7,032 nucleotides of DNA from Treponema sp. (GCA_017544745.1 JAFYDO010000038.1:1-7032); one strand, 5' to 3'. Positions 1 through 5,838 are shown, numbered from the stretch's first letter. Notes: generated from the sequence alone by a model not told the origin. Numbers and translations: made by a program.

Positions 1-135
1 CTGGTTTGCATGACCTTCCTTGTAGTCCAGCTCCTTCTGTAATTTTTCTGAAGTAAGTTCATCCTGTCCCGAATACTTTAACAAAACTTTAATCTCGAGC
101 GGATGCAGGTTTTTAATAATGTTTTTGATGTCCAT
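1..135 (-). CDS. pheS: Phenylalanine--tRNA ligase alpha subunit, N-terminal fragment (cut by window edge)
   Basis: This is the first 45 codons of a gene that runs off the left edge. It starts at ATG 135-133 and stays open to base 1. The peptide begins MDIKNIIKNLHPLEIKVLL and ends LDYKEGHANQ. The 'LHPLE.KVL' opening, followed by a short winged-helix-like stretch, is what I recognise from the N-terminus of archaeal/spirochaetal PheS, which charges tRNA-Phe together with PheT in the cytoplasm. The start is supported by an AGGA Shine-Dalgarno sequence at 147-144, eight bases before the ATG. The catalytic domain lies outside the window, so the call rests on the N-terminus alone. The gene sits beyond the terminator of the upstream operon, which suggests separate transcription, although no clear promoter is visible. 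Another protein with an N-terminal winged helix is the main alternative. Confidence 0.72.
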   Translation of the reverse strand, partial: MDIKNIIKNLHPLEIKVLLKYSGQDELTSEKLQKELDYKEGHANQ

Positions 136-143
136 TTTTATTG

Positions 144-147
144 TCCT
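144..147 (-). promoter_or_regulatory. Shine-Dalgarno site of pheS
   Basis: The minus strand reads AGGA at 147-144, eight bases upstream of the pheS ATG. It lies only two bases from the end of the large palindrome at 150-216, so folding of that element in the mRNA could affect ribosome access. That effect is an inference. Confidence 0.6.
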
Positions 148-149
148 GT

Positions 150-216
150 AGAGATTGTCGGGTCAAGCCCGACGATGACACCCTTTGTCATTCCCGGGCT
201 TGACCCGGGAATCTCT
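150..216. repeat. Compound palindrome: two inverted 31-nt hairpin units (BIME/REP-like)
   Basis: The left unit (150-180) and right unit (186-216) are inverted copies that match at 26 of 31 positions, separated by five bases. Each unit is itself a hairpin. In the left one, 154-162 pairs with 168-176 around the loop TCAAG, with one T/G mismatch. In the right one, ATTCCCGGG (190-198) pairs perfectly with CCCGGGAAT (204-212) around the loop CTTGA. Most of the differences between units fall in the stems and are compensated within each unit, so both stems are kept. This matches dispersed intergenic palindromes of the REP/BIME kind, with a core like GTCATTCCCGGG. It lies between the operon terminator and the pheS ribosome site. 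Copy number elsewhere cannot be seen from here. Confidence 0.85.
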
Positions 217-218
217 GT

Positions 219-260
219 AAAAAAATAAAGCCGGCGCGAACAAATATTCACACCGGCTTT
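219..260 (-). terminator. Intrinsic terminator closing the minus-strand operon
   Basis: Read on the minus strand, AAAGCCGGUGUGAA (260-247) pairs with UUCGCGCCGGCUUU (240-227) around a six-base loop. This gives a 14-bp stem with two G-U pairs and no mismatch. An A and then seven U residues (225-219) follow. On the plus strand the two G-U pairs become C/A mismatches and the T run is shorter, so the element is oriented for the minus strand. It begins 34 bases after the stop codon of the 138-residue exported protein gene. Confidence 0.9.
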
Positions 261-293
261 TATTCTACTATATTTTGTAAAAAATAAGAATAC

Positions 294-710
294 CTAGCGG
301 ACAAATTTTATATGTGCCATATAAATTGCCTTGCGGCGTCCTTTGTCATCCTTTTTAAAGCTTACCTTGTCTTCCTTAAGGCGATAGTATCTGTTGTAGT
401 TATGTTCAACTCTAAAGTCATCAAGACAACCGATAAGAGCGTTCATTGCCTGGCCTTCATCATAAGTAACGTTCATGCATTCATAGTAAATGCGAACTTC
501 ATCATGGATTGGCTGATATTCAATTCTTACAGATGCTGTTGTATCCTCAGTATGGAAATTCTTTGGAACAATTACTTCTGTCTTTAATTTGTTGGCTTCG
601 AACTGCTCTATATCACCATAATCTTCGGAAGAACCACGTCCTGTAATGCCCTGTGCAAAAAGGCCTGCTCCAAGCATAAGTATTACCGAAATCATAAATA
701 TCTTCTTCAT
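294..710 (-). CDS. Small exported protein of unknown function (138 aa)
   Basis: I do not recognise the family. The protein opens with a clear Sec signal peptide: MKK, a hydrophobic run over residues 4-18, and a likely signal peptidase I cut after A19 (LFA|Q), a style common in treponemes. The mature part is about 119 residues, soluble-looking, and rich in charged residues and tyrosine. It has a mixed strand/helix pattern (alternating VRIEYQ and VRIYYECM near residues 61-79) and a basic C-terminus. It contains two cysteines, C78 and C95, which could form a disulfide in the periplasm. There is no lipobox, so it is probably periplasmic or secreted. The start has the best ribosome site in the window, GGAGG at 722-718 seven bases before ATG. 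It is the last gene before the terminator and follows another exported protein gene after 49 bases. Confidence 0.85.
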   Translation of the reverse strand: MKKIFMISVILMLGAGLFAQGITGRGSSEDYGDIEQFEANKLKTEVIVPKNFHTEDTTASVRIEYQPIHDEVRIYYECMNVTYDEGQAMNALIGCLDDFRVEHNYNRYYRLKEDKVSFKKDDKGRRKAIYMAHIKFVR

Positions 711-717
711 AAATAAA

Positions 718-722
718 CCTCC
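718..722 (-). promoter_or_regulatory. Strong Shine-Dalgarno site of the 138-aa exported protein gene
   Basis: The minus strand reads GGAGG at 722-718, seven bases before ATG 710-708. It fixes the start that gives the signal peptide. It is stronger than the sites of the preceding coupled genes, which fits independent and efficient initiation at the end of the operon. Confidence 0.85.
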
Positions 723-759
723 GTATATTAAAACGCGCGCCGTGGCACAGCGTTACAAC

Positions 760-1506
760 TTAAAATTGTGTATACTCTAAAATTGTACCACATTCTAGAA
801 AAAAATCAAGGTTTATTACATATTGGCCGTTATCTATTCCCAAAAGCGGAGTTTTTCGCATCAAAACGCGCCCTGTTATCTCTTTAGGCTTGTTTTTTAT
901 GGTATTTCGGTAATAATCACGTACTGCATTTTTAAGTGCATCCTCAGCAGCCTGCTTAATTCCTTCAAAACCAAGGCTAAGATCCCCATATCCGCGCCCA
1001 TGAATCGTAGGATTTTGTATAGAAGCCCACAAATTATAGGTCTGAACCTCGTGCTGCGTCCTTGTATAGTCAATCCAGCAGTTAAACCGGTTGTTTTCTA
1101 TCCAAACCGAAGAGTATTTCACATCAAAAGATGGGGTCCCTGCACTGGCTGTGGTCCCTGAGCCTGTCGAAGGGCCCCTTACAGGAGAAATCTCAAAATA
1201 TTCTTCCACCGCGCGTGTCTTATCCGACGGAGTATAGGTAAAATTCCAGCCGTAAACCAGGCCTTCCAGCAAAAAAGGCACCATTTCCTTAATTCTTGTA
1301 ATTGGATAATCAAATTCACCGGCCTGTGCGTCACTTGCGGCAGCTTCTGTTCCCGGGTAAGCGTCGGTATCGGCCCACACTGCAAAGCGTATATGTTCAA
1401 TAATGGAAGGAGTTTGGGCATAAAGGGAGGAGCCTGCACAAGGCACAAAGCACAAAAGCACCAGCGCGCTAAAGAAAATTCCTATTTTTGATAGTTGTTT
1501 TTCCAT
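760..1506 (-). CDS. Exported protein of unknown function carrying an embedded dispersed repeat (248 aa)
   Basis: I do not recognise the family. Residues 1-30 form a signal peptide: MEKQLSK, a hydrophobic core at 9-22, and a probable signal peptidase I cut after A30 (LYA|Q). C19 and C23 lie in the signal region but neither is in a good lipobox, so a lipoprotein is less likely. The mature part has aromatic-rich segments around residues 76-92 and 132-160, then an amphipathic helix (about 178-200, EGIKQAAEDALKNAVRDYY) and a C-terminal strand pair ending near residue 240. C143 and C239 could pair. Residues 111-118 (GPSTGSGT) are encoded by a dispersed DNA repeat and look like an inserted linker. 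The ATG overlaps the rhomboid gene by 25 nt and has only a weak ribosome site, which suggests translational coupling. It is probably periplasmic; its function is unknown. Confidence 0.82.
   Translation of the reverse strand: MEKQLSKIGIFFSALVLLCFVPCAGSSLYAQTPSIIEHIRFAVWADTDAYPGTEAAASDAQAGEFDYPITRIKEMVPFLLEGLVYGWNFTYTPSDKTRAVEEYFEISPVRGPSTGSGTTASAGTPSFDVKYSSVWIENNRFNCWIDYTRTQHEVQTYNLWASIQNPTIHGRGYGDLSLGFEGIKQAAEDALKNAVRDYYRNTIKNKPKEITGRVLMRKTPLLGIDNGQYVINLDFFLECGTILEYTQF
1135..1160. repeat. Short direct repeat GGTCCCTG x2 at an 18-bp period
   Basis: GGTCCCTG occurs at 1135-1142 and again at 1153-1160. The 18-bp offset equals six codons, so the reading frame is kept. The second copy is the first part of the dispersed repeat at 1153-1176. 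The pair may be a partial duplication of its edge or a remnant of insertion. Confidence 0.6.
1153..1176. repeat. CCTTCGACAGGCTCAGG-type dispersed repeat inside a coding sequence
   Basis: On the minus strand this 24-base imperfect palindrome contains the core CCTTCGACAGGCTCAGG flanked by GGx and xCC. Its ends can pair as a seven-base stem with one mismatch. From memory, this core recurs in many treponeme and other bacterial genomes, within and between genes, and in this frame it is translated as PSTGSG. Here it is in frame in the 248-residue exported protein gene and encodes residues GPSTGSGT (111-118), a low-complexity linker unlike its surroundings. That it recurs in this particular genome is an inference. 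Confidence 0.75.
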
Positions 1507-2162
1507 ATCTTAAACGGATTAACTCCCATTCTTATTACAAAATAAAGCAGCGCCACAAGAAAACCAAAAAGATGCGTAAAATGCGCTACATTTGATGTAC
1601 TGAAAAATCCGCTTACAATTTCAATTACGGTATAAATCAGCACAAGAACAGGAGCCGGAATTGGAATAATACCCCATATAAATATCATGGAACGCGGATA
1701 CAGGACTGCGTATGCAAAAAGCACTGCATAAACTGCTCCACTGGCCCCTAATAAAAATGTTCGGTAACTTCCGGTAAAATAATAAAGGATAAATGACAGA
1801 ACTGCGCTCAAAATGCCGGTAACAAAATAAAAAAGCAGGAACTCCTTTGAGCCTATGGCACGCTCTACCCCTACCCCAAAAAAGAAAAGTCCAAGCATAT
1901 TAAGAAAAACATGTCTGAATCCCTGGTGTGCAAACATATAAGTTACAAACTGCCACCACATTCCGCGCCCAAGCACAAGCGAAACATTAAGGGCAAGGTA
2001 ATATACAAGGTTTGTAACAAAATTGCACAGAAAAAAGACAATAAAATTGATGAGGATTATGCACAAGGTTGCATGAAAATATGAGTATTTAAATGGTTTA
2101 CGGAAAAACGGTGTGCGTCTTACCTCTTGCGGCTGGTCAGACTCTGTAAATTCGTCACTCAT
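1482..2162 (-). CDS. Rhomboid family intramembrane serine protease
   Basis: This is a six-helix membrane protease of 226 residues, of bacterial rhomboid size. It cuts transmembrane segments of client proteins within the membrane. Signature elements appear in order: FAHQGFRHVFLN (residues 77-88), with the oxyanion-hole region H84 and N88; GASGAVYA (139-146), with the catalytic serine S141; and AHFTHLFGF (193-201), with H197 the probable catalytic histidine. The serine-histidine dyad is therefore intact. One departure is F199 where many family members have glycine in HLGG. Membrane helices lie near 32-58, 84-100, 107-127, 140-155, 161-186 and 192-210. The short N-terminus is charged and cytosolic, with no extra domain. 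ATG 2162-2160 overlaps the end of the cyclase gene by 8 nt, and only a weak AAAGAAAG precedes it, so it is probably translationally coupled. Possible clients include neighbouring membrane proteins, but this is untested. Confidence 0.93.
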   Translation of the reverse strand: MSDEFTESDQPQEVRRTPFFRKPFKYSYFHATLCIILINFIVFFLCNFVTNLVYYLALNVSLVLGRGMWWQFVTYMFAHQGFRHVFLNMLGLFFFGVGVERAIGSKEFLLFYFVTGILSAVLSFILYYFTGSYRTFLLGASGAVYAVLFAYAVLYPRSMIFIWGIIPIPAPVLVLIYTVIEIVSGFFSTSNVAHFTHLFGFLVALLYFVIRMGVNPFKIWKNNYQK

Positions 2163-3285
2163 TGCTTTCTTTTAATTTGTGTACAGCCGGATCAAAGAAG
2201 GTTATCTGATTTCGTCCGTTATTCTTGGACATATACAGGCCACTGTCTGCCTGATTTACAAAAATATTTGGCAAATCAACAGGATTTTTCTCTGTATCAA
2301 AAACAGAAACACCGCCCGAAACTGTTACATGCAGATGCTGGTCGTTGTAAACAAAATCGTAGCCTTCTATCTTTTTGCGGATTCGTTCTGCAACCTTCAT
2401 GGCTTCGGTCTTGTTGCCCTTGCGTAAAAGAACTGTAAACTCTTCTCCACCGTAGCGGCTAGCAATATCGGTCTCGCGCAGGCTTGATTTAATGATGTTT
2501 GCAACAGTTATAAGAACAAAGTCTCCGCATTCGTGTCCGTAGGTATCGTTAAACTTCTTAAAGAAGTCTATATCAAACATAAGGACTGCAATATTTTCTT
2601 TAAGTTCAAAGGCCTTATCAATTGCTTCTGTAAGCTGATTAAAGAAGAAGTACTTAAGGCGCAGGTGTGTCATCATATCGGTAGAAGACATTTCCATGAG
2701 CGAAGCGTTGTTTATAGCAACCGTAGCGAGCGATGCGATAGACATAATCATGTTCTGTTCATACTCGGTATAGGTTGTTTCGTCTTCTATTGCAATGCGT
2801 TCCTGCAGAATAAGAATACCGCTAAGGTGATTGTTTTTTTCGATAAGCGGAACAATAAGTGTCGGATTAAGGTTTGCTAAAAGCTGCATGCTGTCGTCAT
2901 CGTCGGTTACCATTGTCTTGAGTTCTGCAAAGGTAACAGGCTTTTGAGATTCCAGCAGGAATGAACAGATAGAAGAGCCAACCGGAATGGAAAGCTTTTT
3001 ACCTGTGCTCATAGCCTTGGCGGTTTCGAGATTGAGTACATCATTTGTGATTGGGTCACGTACAAAGATTTCGGCACCAAGAACGTGCATCTGGGCCATA
3101 CAGATATAAACGATGGACTCCAGAAGATTAGAAAAGTCCAGAGTAGAACAGAAGGATTTGGCAATATCAATAAGCTGTTCCAGGTCATATATACGTTTTT
3201 CGTAATATGTAGACTGCTCAAGAATTTCCTTATCCATTGAAACTGAATGAGTATCTAATTCATGTAATTTTGCCGTCAAATCCAC
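2155..3285 (-). CDS. GAF-GGDEF diguanylate cyclase
   Basis: This is a soluble 376-residue enzyme predicted to make cyclic di-GMP from two GTP. Residues 18-45 form a helical, coiled-coil-like lead. A GAF-type sensory domain spans about 35-195, and the GGDEF domain about 200-367. The active-site motif is GGEEF (279-283). The expected metal and guanine-binding residues D238, N246, D255 and E281 all sit at the spacing seen in PleD. An inhibitory-site motif RETD (270-273) lies five residues before GGEEF, so product inhibition is likely. The usual D.LTGL.NR entry is altered to TDMMTHLRLKYF. The start is GTG (3285-3283), overlapping the previous stop by one base. AGGTGGAG at 3303-3296 supports it over the in-frame ATG at codon 17, which lacks a ribosome site. 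There is no membrane segment. The GAF ligand is unknown. Confidence 0.95.
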   Translation of the reverse strand: MDLTAKLHELDTHSVSMDKEILEQSTYYEKRIYDLEQLIDIAKSFCSTLDFSNLLESIVYICMAQMHVLGAEIFVRDPITNDVLNLETAKAMSTGKKLSIPVGSSICSFLLESQKPVTFAELKTMVTDDDDSMQLLANLNPTLIVPLIEKNNHLSGILILQERIAIEDETTYTEYEQNMIMSIASLATVAINNASLMEMSSTDMMTHLRLKYFFFNQLTEAIDKAFELKENIAVLMFDIDFFKKFNDTYGHECGDFVLITVANIIKSSLRETDIASRYGGEEFTVLLRKGNKTEAMKVAERIRKKIEGYDFVYNDQHLHVTVSGGVSVFDTEKNPVDLPNIFVNQADSGLYMSKNNGRNQITFFDPAVHKLKESNE

Positions 3286-4871
3286 TACTGACTATCTCCA
3301 CCTGTATTAATAATAACATAATTTTTCATAATTTCAAAGAATATTTTCCAATCCGGGTGCTGAATTTCCAACATATTTGTGTTTTCCTTGTTTCTGGATG
3401 AAATCATAAGCACTTTGAGGTTAGAAATAATCTCGCTTGAAGGTTTTTTGGAGTCTGCAAGCAGTTCACCAATATATTTGTACAACGAATGCAGGTTTGC
3501 ACTAATTGCCTGCAAAAGCTGATGTGCTTCGTTATTTGTAGTAATAACCATTTTTTCGAGCTTTTTATAAAAGTCCTTGTCCTTGTGACTGTCGGTAACA
3601 TAGCTCTGCATTACCGCAATACTGTTGTGCTGGTCATTTCCAAAGGAATCTTCAAATTCCTGGAACTTGGCCTGTGCATTAATTGCAGCATAAACCGTAG
3701 TACTAAACGCAGATTTGTAAGCAGGATTATTAAAAAAGCCTTCGATTACAATATCGTTTAAAAGTCCCTTTACGCCCTCTGTAAGATACAGTCGCAAGAA
3801 GGTTTTGAGGATTCGCATAGGCAAAATCCACTGGAAGCTAAGGGTAACTGTAGGAGCGAGCATTGCATTTGATTCTGCATTGTAGCCGAATACGGTATCC
3901 AGCGGCATATTTTTGAACAGCGCATTAACTTCGCTTGAAATATTTTCGTCCTGAATCTCTGATTTGATTTTCTGCTCGTCTGCATCAAATTTTTCCTGGA
4001 AGATATTGGCAAATTCCTGACGCGGAGAACCAGTGTAAGAAGCAACATCCGGCTCATAAGTAACATTCTGCTTGGCAAGACGGATAAGGCTCTTGAGCTT
4101 GTCTACAGTGAGCACCTTGGAAATAATATAGTTTATTTTCTTAAGACACGAAATGTAGACTGCACTTTCTTCGTTGCTGAGCATGGTTCCTTTTTTAAGC
4201 TGTGCCAGAGCAATAACCTGGTCTGCAGTAGAGGTAGTAATCTTCATTCCCGAAATCTGATAGTACAGGTCTTCCAAAAGATTAATAGCCTTGCTTACAG
4301 GAATCTCTACCCAGTTTGGTTTGTAAGTAAAATCTGCCGGCTGAAAGTTAAGGTCAAAAACCTGGAGCAGCGGCACAAAAGTAATGTGACAAAAATCTAC
4401 CAGTTGACGGAGCGAAAGAATATCCTTGTCTATGCGGCGGAAATTTTCGGAATTGAGTTCCTTTATTACCTTTTCGCACTGTGTACGCTGGTGTATGTAT
4501 ATTCTGTCTGCATTCTGAATCTCGTTCATTACCTCTTCCTTGCGTTTTTCAAAGGAAAGGCTTTCGATTATATCCTGATACTCCGGAGTGTAGCCTGTAA
4601 GAATGAGCTGGGCTTCAAAGCGATGCTGACGCAGGCTGTCTATGGAGCTTACTGTTGTAAGAAAAAGATCATCAAGTGTTTTTGTATTTTTATAAAGGCT
4701 GTAAATTGCTTCTGCAAAGTTTGCTTCAAGATTTCCGCTTTTGTAAATAACTGGTTTATATTCTTTGAGTTCGGCGTCCAGTTTTTTAAGCTGCTGCTTT
4801 TTCTGAACTTCTGGAGAGGAACGTTTGAATATAGACTCAAAAAAGTCGGAAATGCTTTGAATTAAACTCAT
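3285..4871 (-). CDS. Cytoplasmic alpha-helical protein of unknown function, Spirochaete-type (528 aa)
   Basis: I cannot assign a function. The product is a long, almost wholly helical soluble protein with no signal peptide and no convincing membrane helix. Residues 1-16 are an amphipathic helix (SLIQSISDFFESIFK) that could sit at a membrane surface. Residues 20-38 are lysine-rich and coiled-coil-like, and further charged helices run to about 310. A more hydrophobic block follows at 335-375, then helices to the C-terminus. The length and style remind me of a Spirochaete-restricted family of unknown function (possibly DUF5312), which is a recollection only. It begins two bases after the stop of the HlyIII-like membrane protein, with a modest GGGA site inside that gene's last codons. 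It ends in a one-base TAGTG overlap with the diguanylate cyclase. This position suggests a link between the two products. Confidence 0.85.
   Translation of the reverse strand: MSLIQSISDFFESIFKRSSPEVQKKQQLKKLDAELKEYKPVIYKSGNLEANFAEAIYSLYKNTKTLDDLFLTTVSSIDSLRQHRFEAQLILTGYTPEYQDIIESLSFEKRKEEVMNEIQNADRIYIHQRTQCEKVIKELNSENFRRIDKDILSLRQLVDFCHITFVPLLQVFDLNFQPADFTYKPNWVEIPVSKAINLLEDLYYQISGMKITTSTADQVIALAQLKKGTMLSNEESAVYISCLKKINYIISKVLTVDKLKSLIRLAKQNVTYEPDVASYTGSPRQEFANIFQEKFDADEQKIKSEIQDENISSEVNALFKNMPLDTVFGYNAESNAMLAPTVTLSFQWILPMRILKTFLRLYLTEGVKGLLNDIVIEGFFNNPAYKSAFSTTVYAAINAQAKFQEFEDSFGNDQHNSIAVMQSYVTDSHKDKDFYKKLEKMVITTNNEAHQLLQAISANLHSLYKYIGELLADSKKPSSEIISNLKVLMISSRNKENTNMLEIQHPDWKIFFEIMKNYVIINTGGDSQ
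3296..3303 (-). promoter_or_regulatory. Shine-Dalgarno site that supports a GTG start for the cyclase
   Basis: The minus strand reads AGGTGGAG at 3303-3296, ten bases before GTG 3285-3283. It lies inside the last codons of the 528-residue protein gene. The next in-frame ATG, 48 bases downstream, has no such site, so the GTG is the better start. Confidence 0.75.
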
Positions 4872-4873
4872 AC

Positions 4874-5830
4874 CTACATCCCAATAAAGAACAGCGAGAA
4901 GAACATATAAACGTTAGCGGCAAGGAATATACAGTTGCCTACAAGGTGCATAAAGCGGTACTTGCGCAGGTTGTAGAAAATAAAGCCAAGCACATAGAAA
5001 AATGCCGAAGCAACCAGCATGGCAAAGCTCTGTGCAGGAAGAGCCTTATACAGTGTTACAGGCATTGCAAACAGAGAAAGACCTGCAAGAGCGTATAAAA
5101 CCTTGTTGAGCTTGTAGTGCTTGCGGCCCGAAATTGCATAAAAAAGAACTCCGATTGCCGAAGCAGTCCATACAAAACCAAAGATAGCCCATCCGGCTAT
5201 ACCCTGAATCTTTGTGATTGTAAAGGTTGTATAAGAAAAGCCCATGCACAAAAATACAAAGACGTGCGAAAGGCGGTCGAATACGATTTTTGGAACCATT
5301 GCGGTAAGAGCATGCTGCAGACAGCTAAAGAGGTACATCAAAATCATGCTGGCCGAAAAGAGTGTGTAGCAGACAATGGTAAGATTTTTGAACATCATGC
5401 CTTCGCGCACACCAAGTGTATCCAAAATTGCGAGTGCTGCAATAAACATGGCAGAACCAATTCCCTGAACAATTGCAGAACCAATTTCTTCGTTTGTAGA
5501 AAGAGGGCGTTCCTGCTCCATGTATTCGATGGCACGTTTTTCCTGTTCTATGCGGCGCTGTGCACGTGCCTTTTTGCGTTCTGATTTTGCATAATCTTCG
5601 GAAGCATACTTTGCCTTAAGGCGTTCCGGATTTTTTGAATATTGAATATGTATTTCGCGGACAGTGTTTTCGTAGTCCTGGCGTAATTTTCTGAGTCTAA
5701 ACTTCTTTTTTAGTTTAAGTGACTTAAGGGTAGACTTTCGTTTAGCTTTAGATGCTATTTCGTCCTGAATAGAGACCTGAACATCCTGAATTGTACCCTG
5801 CACTTCTTTAAGTGTCTTTGGAATATCCAT
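4874..5830 (-). CDS. Hemolysin III/PAQR-like seven-helix membrane protein with basic coiled-coil N-terminus
   Basis: Residues 1-108 are hydrophilic, very rich in lysine, arginine and glutamate, and predicted to be a long cytosolic coiled coil. A hemolysin III-like domain follows, with about seven membrane helices near 116-138, 150-172, 189-207, 210-233, 241-262, 268-287 and 293-316. Family landmarks are recognisable: EEIGSAIVQGIG (114-125) for the usual EE..N..TH..G; S169...H173 for S.LYH; DRLSHVFVF (185-193) for RLDH; and YRFMH (291-295) for the C-terminal H...H. Several usual polar or metal-site residues differ (TH to VQ, D to S188, first His of H...H to Y291). Typical family members are about 200-220 residues, so the N-terminus is an extension. 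The start has a strong AGGAG eight bases upstream. Despite the family name, hemolysis should not be assumed. A role in membrane homeostasis is a family-level guess. Confidence 0.8.
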   Translation of the reverse strand: MDIPKTLKEVQGTIQDVQVSIQDEIASKAKRKSTLKSLKLKKKFRLRKLRQDYENTVREIHIQYSKNPERLKAKYASEDYAKSERKKARAQRRIEQEKRAIEYMEQERPLSTNEEIGSAIVQGIGSAMFIAALAILDTLGVREGMMFKNLTIVCYTLFSASMILMYLFSCLQHALTAMVPKIVFDRLSHVFVFLCMGFSYTTFTITKIQGIAGWAIFGFVWTASAIGVLFYAISGRKHYKLNKVLYALAGLSLFAMPVTLYKALPAQSFAMLVASAFFYVLGFIFYNLRKYRFMHLVGNCIFLAANVYMFFSLFFIGM

Positions 5831-5838
5831 TTTAAGAA

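Noticed and set aside
160..210. TTGACC sequences within the palindrome, on both strands, as -35 boxes
   Set aside because: TTGACC is part of the hairpin loop and stem. At 17 bases downstream there is no good -10 box on either strand; on the minus strand it would read CAATAA and lie beside the pheS ribosome site.
261..300. Possible minus-strand promoter (TTCTTA, 17 bases, TAGAAT)
   Set aside because: The -35 match is weak, and a transcript starting here would run straight into the intrinsic terminator at 219-260.
711..759. Promoter or attenuator in the 49-base gap before the 138-residue exported protein gene
   Set aside because: A TTGTAA and a TAATAT are present but about 22 bases apart, too far for a standard promoter. 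The GC-rich AACGC/GCGTT pairing has only five outer pairs, a poor interior and no U tract.
823..1161. 112-codon plus-strand open frame
   Set aside because: It is antisense to the 248-residue exported protein gene. It has no family resemblance, and the strand is otherwise empty of genes.
1505..1565. Lipoprotein status for the 248-residue exported protein (C19 or C23)
   Set aside because: The residues before C19 (LVLL) and C23 (FVP) do not fit a lipobox well, and a plausible signal peptidase I site follows at LYA|Q. The call is left as an ordinary exported protein.
4386..4865. 159-codon plus-strand open frame
   Set aside because: It lies antisense within the 528-residue protein gene, has the cysteine/phenylalanine/lysine-rich composition of a shadow frame, and lacks a convincing ribosome site.
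5117..5584. 155-codon plus-strand open frame
   Set aside because: It is antisense to the HlyIII-like gene, whose membrane-domain motifs and ribosome site are clear. The plus-strand product is a cysteine- and lysine-rich shadow without recognisable features.
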